Positions 1-7,803 of a DNA stretch of 64,000 nucleotides are shown one piece after another. The first letter of the stretch is position 1; every line of letters starts with the position of its first letter. The notes under the pieces are model-generated. The model saw nothing but the letters and a program-made list of their open reading frames with translations, searched no databases and had not been told where the DNA came from. The stretch is from Bacillota bacterium (GTDB lineage Bacteria; Bacillota; Clostridia; Christensenellales; CAG-138): positions 6,077 through 70,076 of the forward strand of contig JAEXEN010000008.1 of NCBI GenBank assembly GCA_023400985.1, given 5' to 3'. Both the position numbers and the translations under genes were made by a program.

Positions 1-146
1 CCACCGTACATGCGGGGGATACGCCGTATCTTCTCGAGGTGAAGTTTGACGAATTCCTTCCCGACGTGATCCTTGACGCGCTGCAGATCGGTTCTAGGCG
101 CGCGTCCGCATTTTCCAAGTATGCCGCGAGCCGCATGTTCGGCTGA
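1..146 (+). CDS. VTC domain polyphosphate polymerase, C-terminal end only
   Basis: The reading frame is open from base 3 to a TGA at 144-146 and encodes the last 47 residues of a protein. They include LLEVKFDEFLPD and a tail RRASAFSKYAASRMFG, which is how VTC-domain polyphosphate polymerases usually end. Known family members make polyphosphate from ATP at a membrane. The gene sits just upstream of a DUF4956 membrane protein and a CotH kinase; this trio recurs in many Firmicutes, which supports the call. The N-terminal catalytic tunnel lies outside the window, so activity cannot be judged. Confidence 0.75.
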   Translation, partial: TVHAGDTPYLLEVKFDEFLPDVILDALQIGSRRASAFSKYAASRMFG

Positions 147-173
147 TCTTATTACAAACGAAGGAGTGAAACC

Positions 174-845
174 ATGACGTTCAACGACATCTTCAATTCC
201 AGCTTCCTCGAAAACGTGGACGCCGTATCGCCTCTCGATATGGTCATCGCGCTCGTGCTGGCGCTCGCAATCGGATTGTTTATCTTTTTTGTGTACAAAA
301 AGACGTACAAAGGCGTGATGTATTCCGAAAGCTTTGGCATTACCCTCATCGCCCTCACGATGATCGGCACGCTCGTCATCTTGGCCGTCACGAGCAACGT
401 TGTGCTCTCGCTCGGCATGGTCGGCGCGCTCTCCATCGTGCGCTTCCGCACGGCCATCAAGGACCCGCTCGATATAGCGTTCCTGTTTTGGTCCATCGCG
501 GCGGGCATTGTGCTCGCAGCGGGCCTTATACCGCTGGCGGTGTTCGGGAGCGTGCTTATCGGCGTGATCTTACTGCTGTTTGTGAACCGTAAGTCGAACG
601 ATACGCCCTATATTGCGGTCGTGAGCTGCGAAAGCTCCGAGGCCGAAGACGCCGCACAGAAATTTATCGCGGAGCATGTGAAAAAGAGCGCCGTCAAGAC
701 CAAATCGGTTTCGAAAAACGGCGTGGAGCTCACCGTGGAGGTGCGTCTGAAGGAAAAGGATACCGCCTTTGTGAACGGGCTTTCCGAGCTCCCGGGGATC
801 ACGAGCGCCGTGCTTGTCAGCTATAATGGCGATTACATGAATTGA
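174..845 (+). CDS. DUF4956 domain membrane protein
   Basis: A 223-residue protein preceded by a good ribosome site (aaggag, 8 bases before the ATG). About four hydrophobic segments lie near residues 20-40, 55-75, 104-120 and 121-138. The conserved block LGMVGALSIVRFRTAIKDP (about residues 79-97) is the DUF4956 signature. The C-terminal 80 residues form a soluble domain. The biochemical role is unknown. The gene starts 27 bases after a VTC polymerase and ends 15 bases before a CotH kinase, so the three are probably co-transcribed. It may be the membrane partner of one of them; this is inferred from context only. Confidence 0.8.
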   Translation: MTFNDIFNSSFLENVDAVSPLDMVIALVLALAIGLFIFFVYKKTYKGVMYSESFGITLIALTMIGTLVILAVTSNVVLSLGMVGALSIVRFRTAIKDPLDIAFLFWSIAAGIVLAAGLIPLAVFGSVLIGVILLLFVNRKSNDTPYIAVVSCESSEAEDAAQKFIAEHVKKSAVKTKSVSKNGVELTVEVRLKEKDTAFVNGLSELPGITSAVLVSYNGDYMN

Positions 846-860
846 AGGTAAGGGATATCC

Positions 861-2894
861 ATGGTAAAGCATCGTTTCATCAACTTCATATGCATCGCGG
901 TCATCGTTGCGGCGATGGTGTTTACGGTGTTGTTTTCCTATACGCCGCTTTTTAAAATCGAGGCGGCGGAAAGCGGGCTGAAGTACGCGGATAAGCTCTT
1001 TGACGACAGCATCGTGCATATCCTCGATATCGGCGTGGGAGAAAACGACTGGAACGCTTTGATCGAAAACGCGAGCAGCAAGGAATATCTTTTGTGCGAC
1101 ATAACGATCGACGGGGAGAGCTTTCAAAGCGCCGCTATCCGCACCAAGGGCAATACCTCGCTTTCAAACGTGAAAAACCTAGGCGGCGAGCGTTACAGCT
1201 TTAAGGTGGAGTTTGACCACTACCAAAACGGGCTTAGCTACTACGGGCTCGACAAGCTCTCGCTCAATAACCTCATTTTCGACAAGACCTACCTTAAGGA
1301 CTTCCTCGTCTACGACATGATGGATTTTATGGGCGTGGACACCCCGCTCGCGAGTTTCGTGCTCGTGACGGTGAACGGCGAGCCGTGGGGCCTCTACCTT
1401 GCGGTGGAAGGCGTGGAGGAAGCGTTTGCTCAGAGGAATTACGGCCGCGACTACGACGGCGAACTCTATAAGCCCGACAATATGAGCATGGGCGCGGACG
1501 GTGAGCAAAGCGACAATGATAACGCCGTAAACGGCAGCGACATCGCTATGCCGGCCGCCGGCCGGATGCCAAACGGGCTGGACTTCACACCGCCGGACGG
1601 CACGAGCGGCGCTACGGCAAACGGCGACGCGGCGCAGCCGGACGCCTCCGCAGACGGCGGCGAAGATAGCGGCGCCGCGGGCGGTGATACGGAAACGCGC
1701 ACCCCGGGCGCCGATTTCAATCGCGGCAATACCGGCGGATTTCAAATCGGCGGACGAACCGGTTCCGACGACGTGGCGCTCGTCTATACCGACGATGCGT
1801 TTACAAGCTACTCGCATATCTTCGGCGGCGCGATTTTCGACGACGTGACGGACGCCGATAAGCGCAGGCTCATAGAATCGCTCAAAGAGCTCAACGCGGG
1901 CGAAAGCCTCGATGCGGTCGTGGACGTGGAGGAGGTGCTCAAGTACTTTGTGGTGCATAACTTCTCGCTCAATTTCGACAGCTATACCGGCAGCCTCATG
2001 CACAATTACTATCTCTACGAGGAAAACGGGCAGCTAAGCATGATCCCGTGGGACTATAACCTCGCGTTCGGCTCGTTCAACATGGGCGGCGCCGGCACGT
2101 CGGGCGTGGACAGCGCGACGAACCTTGTCAACTACCCCATCGATACGCCGACCTCGGGCGCGGCGCTCGAAGATAGGCCCATGCTTTCGGCACTCCTCGC
2201 GGATGAAGATTATCTTGCAAAGTACCATGAATATTTTGACGAGTTCATCAGCGGCTATTTTGAGAGCGGCCATTTTGAAGAATTGGCGGAGCGTATCGTA
2301 ACGCTCATAGGCCCATACGTACAGGAAGACGCGACGGCGTTTTATACCTACGACGAGTTCCAAAAAGGAGCGGAAGCGCTCGGGGAATTCTGCCTGCTCC
2401 GCGCAGAGAGTATACGCGGCCAGCTCGAGGGGACGATCCCCGCGACGAGCGACGGTCAGATGGCGGACACTACAAACCTCGTGGACGCAAGCGGCGTTTC
2501 GGTTTCCGACATGGGCGCCATGTCGGGCATGGGAGGCGGCGGGCGCGACCGCAATGCGGATAGTGAGCAAGGCAGCTTTACGCTGCCGGACGCCTCGCAG
2601 AGCGCGGAGGATGGTGATGGTGAGCAGAGCACATCAGACGGACAACAGGGGGAACTTACGCCGCCTGACGCCGCACAGGGCGCAGACGATACGCAGGGCG
2701 GCTTTACGCAGCCGGGCAGCGCGCAGACGGGCGGCGGCCAAACATCTTTCCCCGACGCGGCGCAGTTTGATTTTACGAGCAGGAACGGACAGGAAAACGG
2801 CGCGGGAAGCACAACGGTTTGGCTCCTCGGCGGTTCGGCCGCAATCCTTGCCGGCGGGGTGGCGTTTGCCATACTGTACAGAAGAAGGACGTAA
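861..2894 (+). CDS. CotH-type protein kinase, membrane-anchored and exported
   Basis: A 677-residue protein with an N-terminal hydrophobic segment (about residues 8-28, export signal) and a C-terminal membrane anchor (about 650-672) followed by RRRT. The CotH kinase fold is recognised from MIPWDYNLAFGSF near residues 394-406, the metal- and ATP-binding region of this atypical kinase family, and from the upstream stretch with KTYLKDFLVYDMM. Two low-complexity segments interrupt it: about 195-295 (Ala, Gly, Asp, Asn rich) and 545-645 (Gln, Ser, Gly, Pro, Asp rich). The second looks like a flexible stalk before the anchor. CotH proteins phosphorylate extracellular or spore-coat proteins. The domain call is firm; the substrate is unknown. 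Confidence 0.85.
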   Translation: MVKHRFINFICIAVIVAAMVFTVLFSYTPLFKIEAAESGLKYADKLFDDSIVHILDIGVGENDWNALIENASSKEYLLCDITIDGESFQSAAIRTKGNTSLSNVKNLGGERYSFKVEFDHYQNGLSYYGLDKLSLNNLIFDKTYLKDFLVYDMMDFMGVDTPLASFVLVTVNGEPWGLYLAVEGVEEAFAQRNYGRDYDGELYKPDNMSMGADGEQSDNDNAVNGSDIAMPAAGRMPNGLDFTPPDGTSGATANGDAAQPDASADGGEDSGAAGGDTETRTPGADFNRGNTGGFQIGGRTGSDDVALVYTDDAFTSYSHIFGGAIFDDVTDADKRRLIESLKELNAGESLDAVVDVEEVLKYFVVHNFSLNFDSYTGSLMHNYYLYEENGQLSMIPWDYNLAFGSFNMGGAGTSGVDSATNLVNYPIDTPTSGAALEDRPMLSALLADEDYLAKYHEYFDEFISGYFESGHFEELAERIVTLIGPYVQEDATAFYTYDEFQKGAEALGEFCLLRAESIRGQLEGTIPATSDGQMADTTNLVDASGVSVSDMGAMSGMGGGGRDRNADSEQGSFTLPDASQSAEDGDGEQSTSDGQQGELTPPDAAQGADDTQGGFTQPGSAQTGGGQTSFPDAAQFDFTSRNGQENGAGSTTVWLLGGSAAILAGGVAFAILYRRRT

Positions 2895-2897
2895 GAT

Positions 2898-2958
2898 ATA
2901 CGCACATACGGGCCGCCCATTCCCCTCCAAGGGGGATAGGCGGCCCGTATGTGCGTAT
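2898..2958. terminator. Bidirectional terminator-like hairpin between convergent genes
   Basis: A perfect 20-bp stem (2898-2917 with 2939-2958) encloses a 21-base loop that can form a smaller hairpin of its own (tcccc with gggga). It lies 4 bases after the CotH stop and 50 bases before the end of the convergent gene, so it can serve both strands. There is no long T-tract on either side. Confidence 0.65.
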
Positions 2959-3007
2959 GTTTATTCTTGCCGTGTATGGCCGATCGTCTTAACGTATATG
3001 AGCGTGG

Positions 3008-3730
3008 TTATTCCTCCGGTTCTCTGGGGGGCTGCTCGCTTCCGTCTTTGCCTTTTTTCTTTTCCTCAGCGCGCTTCTTCAAATACCGGTTGACGGCCAC
3101 GCCCGCAAAAAGACCCACAACGCCGAAGATAAGCGGCACCGAGGACGCGCCGTTGAAGGCGGAACCTACGAACATAAAGAGAAGCGCGCACACCACCATG
3201 ATAAAAACGTCGCGCGCGCGGTCGCTCGGGCGCGGCGGAGTCTTTTGCTCGAGCTTTTTCACCGGCGCGAGGAGCTCGCATGCTTCGTTTTCGCCGAGCT
3301 TTTCGTAAACCTCCATTTCCGCCGTGCCGCGATGGCCGTAACCGGAGCGGAAGAACCACTTTTCGTAAATTTCCGTCCAGCGCCGTTTAACGGCCTCGGG
3401 CGTGGCGCTTTCGCATTGAAATGAAGCGTAAAGCCCGCCTTCGATCTCGATGACCTCCATGCCCTCAGATGGCTCCGCGTCCGTTTCGGTGCAGACGGAA
3501 AGATCGTAGCCGTCTTTTGAAAAATTTGCGCTTACGCCCAAGATGGGGGAACCGCCCGCGAAGCTTTCAAGTTTAAGGAGGCGGCCGTCGTCATTTAGCT
3601 CTTTCCAGAACGCGGCCGCGAGCGCTTGCCGCTCCTGCACCTTGCCGCGTATTTCGCGCTTAAAGCCCACCGCACGGATGGGGGGCTTGTCGAGGAGCGT
3701 ATAGGCGATCTCGTTACGTGGCTTTTCCAA
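3008..3730 (-). CDS. GyrI-like effector-binding domain protein with C-terminal membrane anchor
   Basis: 240 residues from a TTG start at 3730, preceded by aagggg at a normal distance. The first 160 residues resemble the GyrI/AraC effector-binding (SOUL-like) fold: KPPIRAVGFKREIRGK near the start, an EGGLYASFQCE strand, then YEKWFFRSGY and a MEVYEKLGE ending. Residues about 172-217 form two hydrophobic segments, followed by a charged Lys/Glu/Pro tail. Family members bind small molecules, often drugs or dyes. There is no DNA-binding domain, so a direct regulatory role is unlikely. The membrane tail is unusual for the family. Confidence 0.65.
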   Translation of the reverse strand: MEKPRNEIAYTLLDKPPIRAVGFKREIRGKVQERQALAAAFWKELNDDGRLLKLESFAGGSPILGVSANFSKDGYDLSVCTETDAEPSEGMEVIEIEGGLYASFQCESATPEAVKRRWTEIYEKWFFRSGYGHRGTAEMEVYEKLGENEACELLAPVKKLEQKTPPRPSDRARDVFIMVVCALLFMFVGSAFNGASSVPLIFGVVGLFAGVAVNRYLKKRAEEKKKGKDGSEQPPREPEE

Positions 3731-3767
3731 ATGCGTATCCCCTTTTCTTTAAGAAGTGTTCCCGTTT

Positions 3768-3801
3768 ATTATACCATAACCGCTTGCGGCTATGGTATAA
3801 T
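3768..3801. repeat. Palindrome with core ccgcttgcgg, copy 1
   Basis: Arms 3768-3778 and 3791-3801 (attataccata / tatggtataat) are perfect complements. The centre ccgcttgcgg also pairs with itself, giving an almost continuous hairpin. A second palindrome with the same core lies at 3898-3923. Both arms carry promoter-like TATAAT-type words, so the element could also be a small promoter module. Confidence 0.7.
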
Positions 3802-3802
3802 C

Positions 3803-3872
3803 GCGCATGTGCACGTCCGGCGAAGCCGGAGCCCTTACGGGCCAATGCCTGCGGCCTTGCGTGCAGGCGAAA
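3803..3872 (+). repeat. Hairpin-chain dispersed repeat, copy A
   Basis: A run of short hairpins (ccggcgaagccgg, gcccttacgggc and a Gly/Cys-codon-like GC segment) ending in cctgcggccttgcgtgc. By eye the stretch from gcatgt to gcgtgc aligns over about 60 bases with the reverse complement of 55488-55548, with most differences inside hairpin loops or as paired changes. A shorter related copy is at about 32620-32670. The spacer 3731-4002 holds this element and its two flanking palindromes; I see no gene in it. Confidence 0.6.
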
Positions 3873-3897
3873 ATCGCACGCGCATATAAATCAACAG

Positions 3898-3923
3898 TAT
3901 AATAACCGCTTGCGGTTATTATA
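3898..3923. repeat. Palindrome with core ccgcttgcgg, copy 2
   Basis: A perfect 12-bp inverted repeat (tataataaccgc / gcggttattata) around tt. It shares the core with the palindrome at 3768-3801. The two bracket hairpin-chain repeat A, as terminal repeats of a small mobile element would. Confidence 0.65.
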
Positions 3924-3966
3924 GCATAACGGCGCGAAAACCGAAGCTTTTTTAAAGAACGGAATG

Positions 3967-3995
3967 TTGAAACGAAAAACTTGTCGTGATATGCT
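3967..3995 (+). promoter_or_regulatory. Sigma-A promoter for the tandem ATP-grasp genes
   Basis: TTGAAA (3967-3972), a 17-base spacer and TATGCT (3990-3995). Transcription would begin near 4002. This argues against the upstream ATG at 3964 as the start codon. Confidence 0.55.
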
Positions 3996-4002
3996 TGTAA
4001 CT

Positions 4003-4887
4003 ATGATAAAAAAAGAAGGAATTTTGGTCGTTAACGCCTTTATCTCGACCCCCGGCTTTTCGGACGCTTATGAGAGGCTTGGTTTGGCGGCGCGGCGGCG
4101 CGGCGTTGCGCTTGCTTTAAAAACCAATGCGGAGCTTGTGCTCGACGCCGCGAACGGGCGTCTTTTGAACGGCGCTCTGCCGGATTTCGCCATCTTTTGG
4201 GATAAGGACGTACGCCTCGCCCTTGCGCTTGAGGCTTCGGGCGTGCGGCTTTACAACAGTGCCCGCGCCATCGCGGTCTGCGACGATAAGGCGCTCACCC
4301 ATATCGCGCTTCATAAGGCGCATATCCCCATGCCGAAAACCGTTATAGCGCCTTTTACCTACCCGAACGCGGGCTACGGCGATTTTTTGTTTTTGCGCGA
4401 GGCGGAAAAGCTTTTTCCCTACCCAATGGTTGTGAAGGAGGTTTTCGGTTCCTACGGCAAACAGGTGTATTTGGCGAAAAACGCGGGCGAGGTAAAAGCG
4501 ATCCTCAAAAAGACCGGCGACAAGCCCGTTCTGCTGCAGGAACTTATCTTGGAAAGCGCGGGAGAGGATGTGCGCGCCATCGTGGTGGGCGATAAGGTCG
4601 TCGCCGCCATGCAAAGGAAAAACGACAGGGACTTTCGTGCCAACCTTTCGATCGGCGGGAAGGCGGAGCCTTATACTTTGACGCCGGGGGAGGAAGCGCT
4701 TGCGCTCAAAGCGGCAAAGGAGCTAAAGCTCGATTTTTGCGGCGTGGACCTTTTGCATGCAAAAAAAGGCCCTCTCGTGTGCGAGGTCAACTCCAATGCG
4801 CAGTTTCGGGGCATCTTCCAATGCACGGGCGTGGACGCGGCGGAGCATATCATCGAGCATATCATGCGTCGTGAGGGGTTAGCGTAG
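4003..4887 (+). CDS. RimK-like ATP-grasp ligase (first of two)
   Basis: 294 residues if read from the ATG at 4003; an in-frame ATG also exists at 3964, but it overlaps the predicted promoter. No clear ribosome site precedes either, so the mRNA may be almost leaderless. RimK-type ATP-grasp features are visible: PYPMVVKEVFGSYGKQVYL (ATP-binding strand and loop), VLLQELI, DVRAIVVGDKVVAAMQR, and CGVDLLHAKKGPLVCEVNSN with the metal-binding Glu and Asn. RimK relatives join amino acids or carboxylates to amines using ATP. The substrate cannot be told. It is followed one base later by a second enzyme of the same family. Confidence 0.8.
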   Translation: MIKKEGILVVNAFISTPGFSDAYERLGLAARRRGVALALKTNAELVLDAANGRLLNGALPDFAIFWDKDVRLALALEASGVRLYNSARAIAVCDDKALTHIALHKAHIPMPKTVIAPFTYPNAGYGDFLFLREAEKLFPYPMVVKEVFGSYGKQVYLAKNAGEVKAILKKTGDKPVLLQELILESAGEDVRAIVVGDKVVAAMQRKNDRDFRANLSIGGKAEPYTLTPGEEALALKAAKELKLDFCGVDLLHAKKGPLVCEVNSNAQFRGIFQCTGVDAAEHIIEHIMRREGLA

Positions 4888-4888
4888 C

Positions 4889-5728
4889 GTGAGAGGTGCA
4901 ATGTTTTACGAGGGCTTCGAGGCGGAGCGCAACAGGCATTATATCGAGCTTTATTTTAAGGCCTGCAAAAAGCGCGGAGCGGAGCTTGACGTTTACCTTT
5001 TGGAGCGGCTTTCCTTTGGCGTAAAGGAAAACGAGCCGTTCCTTTTTTATGACGGAAATCCTGTTGTGTTGCCCGATTTTGCGGTGATGCGCCTCCGAGA
5101 AAGCATCCTTTCACGCCAGCTGGAGCAGATGGGGGTAAAGACGTTCAATGCAAGCGAAGTCTCGGAGCTAAGCAACGATAAGCGCCGCACCTTCCAGTTT
5201 GCGGCCAAGCTCGGTCTTCCCATGATGGACACATGGTTTTTAACGCGCGAAACGGCCGCTATTCCCTTCCCGTACCCCGTGGTGGTGAAGAGCGCGCGCG
5301 GTTTCGGCGGGCACGAGGTAAAGCTTGCGCATGACGCGGCGGAGCTTCGGGAAGCGCTCAAGGCGTTTCCCAAAGAGGGCGCGGTGGTGCAGCGCCTCGC
5401 ATCCGATACGGGGAAGGACCTTCGCGTGTACGTGGTGGGGAACAAAATCGTATGCGCCATGCTCCGAAGCTCCGAGACGGATTTTCGGAGCAACTTCGGG
5501 CTCGGCGGCAGCGCCGTGCCGTATACGTTGAACCAAAGGGAAACGGAAATGGCGGAGCGCATATTGTCGCGCGTAAAATTCAGCCTTGCCGGCATCGATT
5601 TTGTGTTCCACAACGGCGAAGCGGTGTTCAACGAGATTGAAGACGTGGTGGGCTCGAGGATGCTGTATCAATATACGGACATCGACATCGTGGATATTTA
5701 CGTGGAGCATATCTTATCTTCTTTATAA
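4889..5728 (+). CDS. RimK-like ATP-grasp ligase (second of two)
   Basis: 279 residues from GTG 4889; ATG 4901 is an alternative. It shares the plan of the preceding gene: YPVVVKSARGFGGHEVKL, VVQRLA, DLRVYVVGNKIVCAMLR, and LAGIDFVFHNGEAVFNEIED. The last Asn of the usual EVN motif appears as Glu-Ile-Glu-Asp, a departure from the first copy (EVNSN), so metal binding may differ. The two genes are only moderately similar, suggesting two related but distinct steps or a heteromeric ligase. No carrier or peptide substrate gene is adjacent. Confidence 0.78.
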   Translation: MRGAMFYEGFEAERNRHYIELYFKACKKRGAELDVYLLERLSFGVKENEPFLFYDGNPVVLPDFAVMRLRESILSRQLEQMGVKTFNASEVSELSNDKRRTFQFAAKLGLPMMDTWFLTRETAAIPFPYPVVVKSARGFGGHEVKLAHDAAELREALKAFPKEGAVVQRLASDTGKDLRVYVVGNKIVCAMLRSSETDFRSNFGLGGSAVPYTLNQRETEMAERILSRVKFSLAGIDFVFHNGEAVFNEIEDVVGSRMLYQYTDIDIVDIYVEHILSSL

Positions 5729-5786
5729 GCGCCGGCTCTTTTCTTCTAAGCCCAATCAGGATGCATATCGCACCGCTGTAAAAAAT

Positions 5787-5812
5787 GCGCCGCAGGGGAT
5801 ACCCCGCGGCGC
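5787..5812. terminator. GC-rich hairpin after the ATP-grasp pair
   Basis: gcgccgc and gcggcgc flank gggg / cccc, with one bulged A at 5794. There is no T-tract on the plus strand; on the minus strand it is followed by a run of T. It may end the ATP-grasp transcript before the next gene at 5835. Confidence 0.4.
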
Positions 5813-5834
5813 GAAAACAGGTTATACTGGATGC

Positions 5835-6563
5835 ATGGAAACAAAAAAGAAGCGTTTCTCCTTTAAAAAACCCACATGGAAGATGATCCTCGGGGTCATT
5901 CTGTTCTTATCGCTGCTGATCTCGGTAATTCATATGGCCTTGCGGCTCGCGCAGGTGCCGGTGTACACGACGGAGGCGGAACAGCATGTGAAAGCGGACT
6001 ATATGCTGAGCCTCGTGCAGTGCGCGCTGGGGATCGTGATCATGTTCGTACCGTCGTTCATCGCGAAGCGGTTTTCCTTAAATATCCCCAATTACATGTA
6101 TGTGCTCTATTACATTTTCCTCTACTGCGCGGTGTACTTGGGCGAAGTGTGGGACTTTTACTTCCGCGTCCCCAACTGGGACACCTATCTCCATACGTTC
6201 AGCGGCGTGATGCTTGGGGCGCTCGGCTTTTCCGTCGCGAGCATGATGAACGAGGAAAAAAGCATACCCGTGCACCTGAGCCCAGGGTTTCTGGCCCTGT
6301 TTGCGTTTTGCTTTGCGCTCGCCTGCGGGGCGATCTGGGAAATATACGAATACACCGTGGATGCGCTATTGAAACTCAACATGCAAAAATACATGACCGA
6401 GAGCGGCGGCATCCTGTCCGGCCGCGCGGCGCTAGCGGACACCATGGAGGATATGATCGTGGACGCCGCGGGCGCGCTCGTGATGAGCCTCGCGGGGTAT
6501 TTTTCGATCAAGTGGAAAAAACCCAGAAAGAACGAGATCGCGGAGAGAAACGGGGAAGAATAG
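5835..6563 (+). CDS. YjdF/DUF2238-like integral membrane protein
   Basis: 242 residues from ATG 5835. An N-terminal basic stretch is followed by about six hydrophobic segments. The blocks NWDTYLHTFSGVMLGALGF, FAFCFALACGAIWEIYEY and DTMEDMIVDAAGALV match the pattern of the YjdF/DUF2238 membrane family. The conserved charged residues inside membrane segments (D, H, E) hint at a catalytic or ion-coordinating role, but the family function is unknown. The gene converges with the aminotransferase, only 19 bases away. Confidence 0.65.
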   Translation: METKKKRFSFKKPTWKMILGVILFLSLLISVIHMALRLAQVPVYTTEAEQHVKADYMLSLVQCALGIVIMFVPSFIAKRFSLNIPNYMYVLYYIFLYCAVYLGEVWDFYFRVPNWDTYLHTFSGVMLGALGFSVASMMNEEKSIPVHLSPGFLALFAFCFALACGAIWEIYEYTVDALLKLNMQKYMTESGGILSGRAALADTMEDMIVDAAGALVMSLAGYFSIKWKKPRKNEIAERNGEE

Positions 6564-6582
6564 CCGAAAAACGACCGAAACT

Positions 6583-7785
6583 TCAGCTTTCAGAAAACTC
6601 TTTCATCAGCTCTTCAAACAACGGAAGAGCTTTTTTGATGACCTCGGGAGCGACGCAGTAGCTCACGCGCATGTGCGCGGGGCATCCGAATTCCGCGCCG
6701 GACACCACGAAGAGGTCCTTTTTCTTGGCGGCTTGCGAGAATACCGCCGCGTCGCCGCCGGGCGCCTTGACGAACAGGTAAAACGCGCCCGAAGGCTTCA
6801 CGCACTCGTAACCCATGCCGACAAGGCCGTTATAGAGCGCGTCGCGGTTGCGCCTGTACGCCTCGATATCGGGCTTCACATCCGTGCACAGCGCCGCCAG
6901 CTGCTGCATGAGTGCGGGCGCGCATACATAGCCAAGAGACCTTGCGCCGCCCGCTACGGCGTCGTATACGTCATGGAAATTCTCCATTTCATTCGGTACG
7001 AGCACGTAGCCGATGCGCTCGCCCGGTATGGAGAGAGTTTTACTGTAGGAGTAGCACACGATGGTGTTTTCGTAAAAATGCGGTATGTAGGGCGTTACCG
7101 CGCCGTCGTACACGAGCTCGCGGTACGGTTCGTCGGACACGATGTAGATGGTATGCCGGAACTCCTTCGATTTGCGCTTTAAAAGCTCGGAAAGGCTCTT
7201 CAGTGTCTCCTCGGTATAGATGACGCCCGTAGGGTTGTTGGGCGAGTTGACGATAACGGCCTGTGTGTTTTTGCTGATCACGCTTTCGAGCGCGTTTAAG
7301 TCGATCTGGAAATGCTCCGTGTCCGCCCGCGCAACAGCGAGCTTTGCGGAGCCTATGTAGAAACGGTATTCTGGGAAGAACGGAGCGATGACGACAAACT
7401 CCGTATCGTCATCAAGCGTGATGGCGCGAAAGACCGCGCTCAGCGCCGACGACGCGCCGCAGGTGAGATAAAGGTTGTCCGCGGTCACATTTGTGTGAAA
7501 GCGGCGGCTTAAGGACGCCGCGATCATGGCGCGCGCGCTTTCCGAGCCGTTGGCGCTCGTATAGCCGTGTACCTTCAGGCTGTCGCCGCCTTGAAGCGTC
7601 GTGAAGATGGCGTCCTCCACTTCTTTTGGCGCGGGGATGCTGGGGTTGCCGAGGCTGAAATCGTATACGTTCTCATCGCCCACCAGTTTGGCGCGCGCGC
7701 GGCTGTGTTCGAAGAGCTCACGGATGGGCGAGCGCTTTCTTCCCATTTGCAGCATCCCTTGGTTCAACATAGATTGACCCTCCAA
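6583..7785 (-). CDS. Class I/II PLP-dependent aminotransferase
   Basis: 400 residues, fold type I. The PLP lysine is in YSYSKTLSIPGERIGY. SPNNPTGVIY and VSDEPYRELVYDG carry the cofactor-binding Asn and Asp. It is last in an operon with indolepyruvate:ferredoxin oxidoreductase, phosphate butyryltransferase and butyrate kinase. Context suggests it converts aromatic or branched amino acids to the 2-oxoacids used by IorAB. It is annotated as a generic aspartate-type aminotransferase in many genomes; the substrate assignment here is inference. Confidence 0.88.
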   Translation of the reverse strand: MEGQSMLNQGMLQMGRKRSPIRELFEHSRARAKLVGDENVYDFSLGNPSIPAPKEVEDAIFTTLQGGDSLKVHGYTSANGSESARAMIAASLSRRFHTNVTADNLYLTCGASSALSAVFRAITLDDDTEFVVIAPFFPEYRFYIGSAKLAVARADTEHFQIDLNALESVISKNTQAVIVNSPNNPTGVIYTEETLKSLSELLKRKSKEFRHTIYIVSDEPYRELVYDGAVTPYIPHFYENTIVCYSYSKTLSIPGERIGYVLVPNEMENFHDVYDAVAGGARSLGYVCAPALMQQLAALCTDVKPDIEAYRRNRDALYNGLVGMGYECVKPSGAFYLFVKAPGGDAAVFSQAAKKKDLFVVSGAEFGCPAHMRVSYCVAPEVIKKALPLFEELMKEFSES

Positions 7786-7803
7786 AAAATAAATCCTAAT
7801 ATC

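Noticed and set aside
1179..2003. A 274-codon open frame on the minus strand
   Set aside because: Antisense to the CotH gene, no conserved features.
3803..3923. CRISPR-like array at the hairpin cluster
   Set aside because: The repeats are palindromes with differing units and no constant spacer length; no cas gene is present.
4024..4026. TTG as the start of the first ATP-grasp gene because aagaagga precedes it
   Set aside because: The spacing to the TTG is only three bases, too short for a normal ribosome site.
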